Source: Methanobrevibacter olleyae
Lineage (GTDB): Archaea; Methanobacteriota; Methanobacteria; Methanobacteriales; Methanobacteriaceae
Length of the DNA stretch: 40,454 bases
Assembly (NCBI GenBank): GCA_015063035.1
Contig: SUTG01000014.1
Coordinates: forward strand, 1-40,454
Reading direction: 5' to 3'
The translations under genes were made by a program, and so were the position numbers. The notes beneath the pieces were generated by a model that saw only the letters and a program-made list of their open reading frames with translations, made no database searches and was not told the origin of the DNA. This document shows positions 34,836-40,454 of this stretch, one piece after another. Position 1 is the stretch's first letter. Every line of letters begins with the position of its first letter.

Positions 34836-35798
34836 TTACCATCCTTTTGGATAAATTCCAGTATCCATAAAGACCTTATTTGTATCAACAACAAGCCCGG
34901 AATCTGCATTCATAATCTCGCCAGATGAGAATAATGAAGTTCCTGCAGCCACCAATTCTCCTTTCAATGATTTTATGGCAACAAGATTTCCCTTTTGAAT
35001 GTCCTTGGATAACTTAGCTATTCCTCCTGCACCAAGTTTTGCTCCTTGGCAGATGGCCTCAACGGCTGAATCTTTGATGAATATCTGCGGAAGGTGAGAG
35101 CTCGCAACTTCCATTGGCTGAATGGCTTTCCTTATGTATGATTCATCACCATCTTCAATATAAAAATGGTATGCATCTGTAAGGTCATGAAGGTTTACAA
35201 GGTCATTGTTTCGCTCATCAAATGGGCCAACTCTTGTCCTTCTAAGCTCAGCCATATGCGCTCCACAGCCTAATGCTTCACCAATATCATGACAATATGT
35301 TCTCACATAGGTTCCTGCCTCACATCCTATCCTGAATAGAACGTCCTTGCCCTCAATTTCGTAAATGGTAGAGTAATAAATATTTCTCACCCTTAATTCA
35401 CGTTTGACGGCTGATTTAACAGGCGGTGTTTGATATATCTTGCCAGTAAATTCATCGAAAATCTCTTTTATTTGATTCTCTGGAATTTCTTTGTGCAGAG
35501 TCATGAGACATACATATTCCTTGCCTGCAGGAAGAAGAAGTTGACTGACTCTTGTAGCATTATCAATGCCAATAGGCAAGACTCCAGTTACTTTAGGGTC
35601 AAGTGTCCCTCCATGACCTGTTTTCTTACAGCCAAGTATTCTCTTTACCCAAGAGTCCACTTCATGAGAGGTAGGTCCTGAAGGCTTGTCCAAATTAATT
35701 ATCCCTTTAGCTATGTGTTCCTCGATAGGCCTTTCATATGGATTGCATCCATATTCCAGATTGGTTTCCACATTTGATTTAATTAAGTAGTCTTCCAT
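34836..35798 (-). CDS. cbf5: tRNA/rRNA pseudouridine synthase, archaeal Cbf5/TruB
   Basis: This 320-residue protein is the catalytic subunit of the H/ACA guide RNP and can also make pseudouridine-55 in tRNA. Seen are the start of the TruB domain (IINLDKPSGPTSHEVDSWVKRILG), catalytic Asp in GHGGTLDPKVTGVLP, and the family's REL and CEAGTYVRTYCHDIGE motifs. A C-terminal PUA domain follows (about 240-315, GAKLGAGGIAKLSKDI). The length is that of archaeal Cbf5. Ribosome binding site GGAGAAAGG. Confidence 0.95.
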   Translation of the reverse strand: MEDYLIKSNVETNLEYGCNPYERPIEEHIAKGIINLDKPSGPTSHEVDSWVKRILGCKKTGHGGTLDPKVTGVLPIGIDNATRVSQLLLPAGKEYVCLMTLHKEIPENQIKEIFDEFTGKIYQTPPVKSAVKRELRVRNIYYSTIYEIEGKDVLFRIGCEAGTYVRTYCHDIGEALGCGAHMAELRRTRVGPFDERNNDLVNLHDLTDAYHFYIEDGDESYIRKAIQPMEVASSHLPQIFIKDSAVEAICQGAKLGAGGIAKLSKDIQKGNLVAIKSLKGELVAAGTSLFSSGEIMNADSGLVVDTNKVFMDTGIYPKGW

Positions 35799-36174
35799 AG
35801 TCCTTTCTCCAATAGCTAAAAGTTAAAAATAGAATTATATTATCTCATTTCATTATTTAATATAAAATAATTTTATATTGTAAAAAATTTAATAATGTAA
35901 ATAATTTAATAAAGTAAAATATTTTATAAATAAATAATTTTATAATATAAAATTAGATTTTTATTATAAATAAATTTAATTAATTATACTTGAATTGATA
36001 TATTAAATTATAGAAGATCCCATTTTAGAAAGTCCTAATAAAAAAATTCCAATGTTAAAAACATTTCTTTAATTTTTTATAAATATTATCAGATAATTAT
36101 TAAGAAAACAGCAATGAACAACATACAAAAAAAATAAAAAAATAGGGTATTGACAAATAAAAAAAAACAATTAT
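35799..36174. other. AT-rich intergenic region upstream of cbf5
   Basis: Extremely AT-rich, with repeated ATTTTATAATATAAAAT-type runs that form small inverted repeats. No gene or GC-rich structure is seen. Confidence 0.5.
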
Positions 36175-36513
36175 TTAATTCTCAATCATTATTAATTTTC
36201 CCGTATTTGAATCTTTATAGACCTTTCCTAATTCTGCATAACCCTCTCCAGAGGAATTACTAACATCCGGAGTTTCATTTAATTGTTTGCCCTGGTCAAT
36301 TTCAGTAACTTGTTTCATAGCATTGATTGCATCTTGCTTTTGTTCAGGAGTCACATTATCATTAAATACTATTGATTGCATATTCCAACTAATAACAAGA
36401 AAAATCAATAGCCCAACTGCTATAACCAACATAGCATCCACAAGATTAGCAACTCCTGTCATAGGATCTTCTTCACTTGGTTCATCAAAAAAATTATTGC
36501 GACCAATTTTTAC
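36175..36513 (-). CDS. DUF2149 family membrane protein (ExbD/TolR-like partner)
   Basis: This 112-residue protein has a cytoplasmic start with DPMTGVANLVDAML, one membrane segment (about residues 23-41, LVIAVGLLIFLVISW) and an outer tail of about 70 residues. DUF2149 proteins are usually found beside ExbB/TolQ-like channels, and the Asp in NLVDAML is placed like the proton-carrying Asp of ExbD. The start at 36513 has GGGGAGTTGAT; the frame extends nine codons further. It lies directly after the ExbB-like gene (28-bp gap). Confidence 0.82.
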   Translation of the reverse strand, partial: VKIGRNNFFDEPSEEDPMTGVANLVDAMLVIAVGLLIFLVISWNMQSIVFNDNVTPEQKQDAINAMKQVTEIDQGKQLNETPDVSNSSGEGYAELGKVYKDSNTGKLIMIEN

Positions 36514-36541
36514 CATAAATATCAACTCCCCAAAAAACAAT

Positions 36542-37177
36542 TTAAAATTTTTTAAGCCTTGTTAAAACAACATCAGTTAAAACATCAATGTTTGCAATGT
36601 ATTCACTATACCATCTACGGCGAATCTTGCCAATGACATAAGCCAATGCCCCTGCACCGATACCAACAACAGTAGTGTCAAAGGCAACTATAATTGCGTT
36701 AGACAAGGTAACAATATCTCCGCTACCAAGTGCAGCAAGTCCAGGACCCATTGGAATCAAAGTACCCATTAGACCTAAGGTAGGTCCAATTCGAGTAATT
36801 ATATCAGTATATGACAACATTTTTTCAAGTTTCTTTTCTCTGCCATTCACCAACTTTTTGGCAAGTGCAACTCTAGATTCAAAATCCAAATCACTAGAAG
36901 AAATAATCTCTTTTAAATCATTCTTTTGTGAATTGGGCATTTCAGATTCTTCTACAATATCCAACATTTCACTTTCATCAGTGGAATGTGCAATATTATT
37001 GATTAAACTCTTCATTTCTGAATTAGACACTGTTTTACGATGCCTAAACTCTCCAACCAAACCTCCTAGTAGCACAACTGCACCAACTGCAAACAATAAT
37101 AGAAATATTATTACAGGAATCTGCAAACTCTGACTAACTATATCCAAAGTATAAGTTAAAATATTACTGCCAACCAT
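36542..37177 (-). CDS. MotA/TolQ/ExbB proton channel family protein
   Basis: This 211-residue protein has an N-terminal membrane segment (about 16-38, IPVIIFLLLFAVGAVVLLGG), a cytoplasmic helical region (about 45-115) and two C-terminal segments joined by the family signature IGPTLGLMGTLIPMGPGLAAL with DTTVVGIGAGALAYVIG. Such channels use the ion gradient to drive movement of partners. I chose the ATG at 37177 with AAGAGGTT; 39 upstream codons rich in Cys and Phe are probably not translated. It pairs with the DUF2149 gene downstream. Confidence 0.88.
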   Translation of the reverse strand: MVGSNILTYTLDIVSQSLQIPVIIFLLLFAVGAVVLLGGLVGEFRHRKTVSNSEMKSLINNIAHSTDESEMLDIVEESEMPNSQKNDLKEIISSSDLDFESRVALAKKLVNGREKKLEKMLSYTDIITRIGPTLGLMGTLIPMGPGLAALGSGDIVTLSNAIIVAFDTTVVGIGAGALAYVIGKIRRRWYSEYIANIDVLTDVVLTRLKKF

Positions 37178-37570
37178 AAAAAACCTCTTAAAATAAAGCA
37201 CTTTTAATTTAATTAAAAAAATAAACCTCAAAAAAATATGAGCATATATTTCACATAAACATACACATAAACACTCAAATTGATAAAATAACAAAAATTA
37301 TTGCAGTGAAAATTTTAAAAATCAATTATCCAAACTACAAAAAACAATCTAAACTTTAAAACTAAAAAAATGTAAAAATATGATTCAATTAAATTAACTA
37401 AAAAATTTATATTTAAATTTTAATATCTGAACTTTTGAACTCTATAAATTCAACCTCATTTATATAAAAAAATAAAGATAAAAATATTTTTAGAAAACAT
37501 AACAGATGAAATAATTTTCAAAAAATAAAATTTATCTTCTTTTGAATAAAAATCTAAATTTTCTATTCTT
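37178..37570. other. Intergenic region between surface protein and ExbB-like gene
   Basis: AT-rich, with TTTATATAAAA (37458-37467 region) as a possible TATA-like sequence. No gene is supported. Confidence 0.4.
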
Positions 37571-39784
37571 TTACTCTTCTTCATTGTCTTTTTGATGTTT
37601 ATATCCTAAAAGTAACAATAATAAAACAATGATAAAAATGCATGCCAATGAAAGGGAATTGATAGACTTATTAACGAGGTTTTCCTTCTCATCAATCTCA
37701 TAAGTATCAGGATCAGCAGCAGAACTACCGCTATCACCATCAATAGCAGCACTAAGGCTCGGAGAAGATATGCCTCCAATGCCCGGAGCAGCATCTCGAT
37801 TTGAACCTATCACATTATCACTGTTCGGATTAGATCCGTTACCTGAAACTTCATTATTTCGATTATTGCCCTGTCCATTATTAGTTCCTCCTGAACTGCC
37901 ATTAATATTCCAAGGCAGTGTACCATTACCCACATTATCAGTCAAACCAGAACCATTAGATGCCTCATGATAATACTTGGGAAGAACAATATGTGGAACA
38001 ATGATTTTATGATTCTTTAGCCAATCAGGCAAATCATCATCATTCAAAGTGTTTACAAACTTGCCATCTGTATTATTACGGATAGTGTTATTGTTGCCTT
38101 GACCTATGCGAACAGCACGATTGCCACTGCTAACATTAGTATTTAAAACATTATTTGCAACAATGGAATCAACAACCAATGAATTAGTGCCTGATAAGGA
38201 AACAGCATAGCGACCATTAGTAGTCACATTATTATACTGAATGTTATATGTATGGTTACCTTGAGTATTCTGAGAATAGCTAATGCCATAAATATTATCA
38301 TTTGCACTATAATTGCCAATATTGGTTACGATAATTGTATTGTTCCAAATCAAATCCTCTGAATCCTGAACTTCTATACCGGCAACCAATGCCCAATAAT
38401 GAGTGCTGGCAAGGCCAGTCACATTTATAAAGTTGCTGATAATGTCGATCTTGGTAGAACCATAATAATTTTGAGAATAAATGCCGATATTAGGCCCAAA
38501 ATTCATGGTGCTGAGATTATTAAAAGCAATCTTGACATTATATGAAGGCCCATTAACTTGAATAGGATATGCGGTGCCCATGCCAGCACGGCCACCAGTA
38601 GTGCGAATATCAATCCGATTATTCAATATTGTAACATCATTGGCAAAATAAATATCAATTCCCTGCAAGTAATTATCCTTGCCTTCTTTACTGTCAAAAT
38701 CCTCACAATAGATATCATTATATTCAAGGATAGCATTATTGCAGCCATACAGGATAACAGTATCTAAAGTAGGATAACTAGTACCCCCTCCAGTTACATA
38801 AGAGGAAATGTTGTTATTGGACAATGTCAGATAATTGGATCCTTGAGCCACAAAAGCGCCAACAGAATCCATGCTAACACCACCAAAAATATCAAAAGAC
38901 CAGTCAACAGAACGTAAAGGCAAAGAACAAATAATATCATTGCCATGAATTATGGCATTATCAACATAATCAATAAAGATGCCATAATCCCAACCACCTC
39001 CCAGATTGTTGCCAATGAAATTAAAGGTATTGTTAGCTAAAGTAAAGTTCACTATTTTATCATCAACACTGCCTTCTGCATAAACACAAAACCCCGTAGT
39101 GGCATAAGGAACAGAATAATCCATAGTGCAATTAAATACTGTGCAATTATCCCCTAACACCAAAATACCTGCATAATCATTGCTGGAGAACTCCTTATCC
39201 AAGACAAAATTAAGCCCAGACAACATAATGTTACTAGACTGCAAGCAAAATACTGTATTGTTCAATAAAGAGTTACTGCCAACAACAATAACATTAGGAG
39301 AATTAATATCAATGACACCTTTATCCACAAACTCACCATTGAAGACCAAAATAGAACCCTCAAATTCTTCTTTCAATACGCCATCAACAAAATAAGATGT
39401 GAAATTATCAGAATCAACATAATACACAGAATCAATAATGATATCATTGGAATTATTTGATTCAGCCAAAACCCTAGAATTCACATTAATATTTGAATCA
39501 TTTAAATTCATAGAATTTGATTCATAATTTGACTCATTTAAAGAATTGTCATTTGATTCTAAACCTTCAACAGAGAAATATTTACTAGAAGAAGAATCAG
39601 AACACAAAACATTATTATCTTCAACAGCATTCTCATTTACACTTAAATTTGAAAAAGAAAATCCTGTAACATCAGCAAGCGAAAAAGAATCAATATCATC
39701 AATATCATCTGCAGAAACAGAAGACAAAGAAATGAATAATGTAATAAAAACCAATGAAGATAATATAACATATTTATTTCTCAT
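37571..39784 (-). CDS. Large beta-helix surface (adhesin-like) protein with C-terminal anchor
   Basis: This protein of about 737 residues has a signal peptide (MRNKYVILSSLVFITLFISLSSVSA). An Asn/Ser/Asp-rich stretch follows (to about 105). Then comes a parallel beta-helix domain (about 120-590) with NosD/PbH1-type turns such as NNTFNFIGNN, NNAILEYNDI and NDVTILNNRI. A Gly/Asn/Ser-rich linker and a C-terminal membrane helix (SLACIFIIVLLLLLLG) with charged tail complete it. It should sit in the cell envelope facing outward. Start uncertain: in-frame ATG codons at 39784 and 39790 are both plausible, and the frame continues to 39817. Upstream of the ExbB/DUF2149 pair on the same strand. Confidence 0.82.
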   Translation of the reverse strand: MRNKYVILSSLVFITLFISLSSVSADDIDDIDSFSLADVTGFSFSNLSVNENAVEDNNVLCSDSSSSKYFSVEGLESNDNSLNESNYESNSMNLNDSNINVNSRVLAESNNSNDIIIDSVYYVDSDNFTSYFVDGVLKEEFEGSILVFNGEFVDKGVIDINSPNVIVVGSNSLLNNTVFCLQSSNIMLSGLNFVLDKEFSSNDYAGILVLGDNCTVFNCTMDYSVPYATTGFCVYAEGSVDDKIVNFTLANNTFNFIGNNLGGGWDYGIFIDYVDNAIIHGNDIICSLPLRSVDWSFDIFGGVSMDSVGAFVAQGSNYLTLSNNNISSYVTGGGTSYPTLDTVILYGCNNAILEYNDIYCEDFDSKEGKDNYLQGIDIYFANDVTILNNRIDIRTTGGRAGMGTAYPIQVNGPSYNVKIAFNNLSTMNFGPNIGIYSQNYYGSTKIDIISNFINVTGLASTHYWALVAGIEVQDSEDLIWNNTIIVTNIGNYSANDNIYGISYSQNTQGNHTYNIQYNNVTTNGRYAVSLSGTNSLVVDSIVANNVLNTNVSSGNRAVRIGQGNNNTIRNNTDGKFVNTLNDDDLPDWLKNHKIIVPHIVLPKYYHEASNGSGLTDNVGNGTLPWNINGSSGGTNNGQGNNRNNEVSGNGSNPNSDNVIGSNRDAAPGIGGISSPSLSAAIDGDSGSSAADPDTYEIDEKENLVNKSINSLSLACIFIIVLLLLLLGYKHQKDNEEE

Positions 39785-39786
39785 TT

Positions 39787-39857
39787 GCATTTTAATCCAA
39801 CTGCCAAATATTCGCAAATCTTATTGCATTTTAAATCCAACTGCCAAATATTCACAA
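39787..39857. repeat. Direct duplication at the start of the surface protein gene
   Basis: GCATTTTAATCCAACTGCC followed by AAATATTCGCAA (39787-39817) is repeated as GCATTTTAAATCCAACTGCC and AAATATTCACAA (about 39827-39858), with only two differences. The copy nearest the gene includes its start region, so the leader is duplicated. Confidence 0.85.
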
Positions 39858-40223
39858 TATTAGTTATTTAATAAAACCAACAACTAAAGGAATATTATAT
39901 TCAATAACAATTTATTGGTCAAATAGAAAAAGCAGAAATAATTCTTCTTAATCTATTAAAACACAACCCCCCAAACCTTATTTAAAATTATTTTTTGAGG
40001 TTTTCTGAAATTTGAAACTTTTATAAATTACAAATTTTATTAAATAAAATTCTTTAAAGAAATTTATTTATTATTCCAATCAATTAAACATGATTAGAAT
40101 AAGAAATAAATTATCCAACTCAATACACACAATGAAAACATCAAACCCCCATCAATCACTGAAAGATGCTGAAAAACATAGCCACTGAAAAAAAAAATAA
40201 ATAGGGAAAAAATTAGCTTCACC
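39858..40223. other. Intergenic region, no gene seen
   Basis: AT-rich sequence between the surface protein and the partial adhesin. GGTTTTCTGAAATTTGAAACTTTTATAAATT includes a possible TATA element. Nothing else is supported. Confidence 0.4.
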
Positions 40224-40454
40224 CTATTTTTTAACGGTTATTTTTGCTTTTTTGCTTAAAGCCTTGTAGTATTTGCTTCCTGCAAACTTGACAGTTGCTG
40301 TGTATTTTCCTTTTTTGGTCAATTTGACTTTAAAGGTTGCAACACCTTTGCTGTTAGTGGTTGCTTTGTAGGTTTTCTTACCAACTTTAAGTGTGAGTTT
40401 AACCTTTTTCAATGCTTTTCCTTTGTTGTTTTTCAAGCTTGCAGTGAACTTTTT
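40224..40454 (-). CDS. C-terminal part of an adhesin-like protein with Ig-like repeat (partial)
   Basis: The gene continues beyond the right end of the window, and only the last 76 or so residues are seen. They form a Lys- and Gly-rich beta-sandwich repeat: VKLTLKVGKKTYKATTNSKG, ATFKVKLTKKGKYTATVKF, then ITVKK and stop. This type of bacterial Ig-like repeat is usual at the C-terminus of Methanobrevibacter adhesin-like proteins, where it may bind cell wall pseudomurein (family knowledge). The true start is outside the window. Confidence 0.85.
   Translation of the reverse strand, partial: KKFTASLKNNKGKALKKVKLTLKVGKKTYKATTNSKGVATFKVKLTKKGKYTATVKFAGSKYYKALSKKAKITVKK

Noticed and set aside
36675-37133. 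152-codon plus-strand open frame
   Set aside because: It lies fully inside the ExbB-like gene on the other strand, has no ribosome binding site and encodes no recognisable motif.
40224-40454. Complete small Lys-rich protein starting at 40436
   Set aside because: The frame continues to the window edge and the repeat pattern matches the end of large adhesin-like proteins, so it is a partial gene.

Overview
The window is AT-rich archaeal DNA from a methanogen of the order Methanobacteriales, most probably Methanobrevibacter. Support comes from RNA polymerase subunits D, K and N, ribosomal proteins L18e and L13 in archaeal order, Cbf5, isopentenyl phosphate kinase, MEMO, archaeal-type split glutamate synthase with an FrhB-like partner, and adhesin-like surface proteins. 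Start sites repeatedly use a GGTGA or GGAGG ribosome binding site, and archaeal TATA boxes precede many genes. Almost every gene is on the minus strand.

Layout. 1-2708: AT-rich repeats, then a type I restriction-modification pair (hsdM, half-size hsdS). 2863-3101: a non-coding array of five hairpins that all show the same 8-nt G-rich loop on the minus strand. It has its own candidate promoter and is the most unusual element seen. 3704-4480: membrane-anchored hypothetical protein. 4719-12672: mevalonate/isoprenoid block (idsA, RNase J, fni, IPK, mevalonate kinase), interrupted by an AAA+ ATPase and a possible gene remnant. 12814-14419: small Cys-rich protein, glyoxalase and MEMO. 14654-22070: information-processing block (rps2, ferredoxin, eno, rpoK, rpoN, rps9, rpl13, rpl18e, rpoD, rps11, rps4, rps13), followed upstream by tRNA-Ser(GGA). 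22947-25241: hypothetical proteins (TPR-like, SHOCT, unknown).

25687-34155 is a nitrogen-assimilation region: a split glutamate synthase operon (amidotransferase, GXGXG subunit, FrhB/ferredoxin protein, FMN subunit) ending in a PEP-synthase-like ATP-binding protein, preceded by glnA. A GGAA-N6-TTCC palindrome over the predicted glnA start point matches the NrpR operator. Glutamine synthetase supplies glutamine, and the split synthase would convert it with 2-oxoglutarate to glutamate. The FrhB-like protein is circularly permuted relative to FrhB, with two ferredoxin clusters between the swapped halves.

34588-40454: small winged-helix protein, Cbf5/TruB, then an ExbB/TolQ-like and DUF2149 pair beside a large beta-helix surface protein, and the C-terminal end of an adhesin-like protein that runs off the window.

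Limits: all family calls come from motifs and remembered sequences. Promoters, terminators and RNA structures were read by eye, without folding or database searches.
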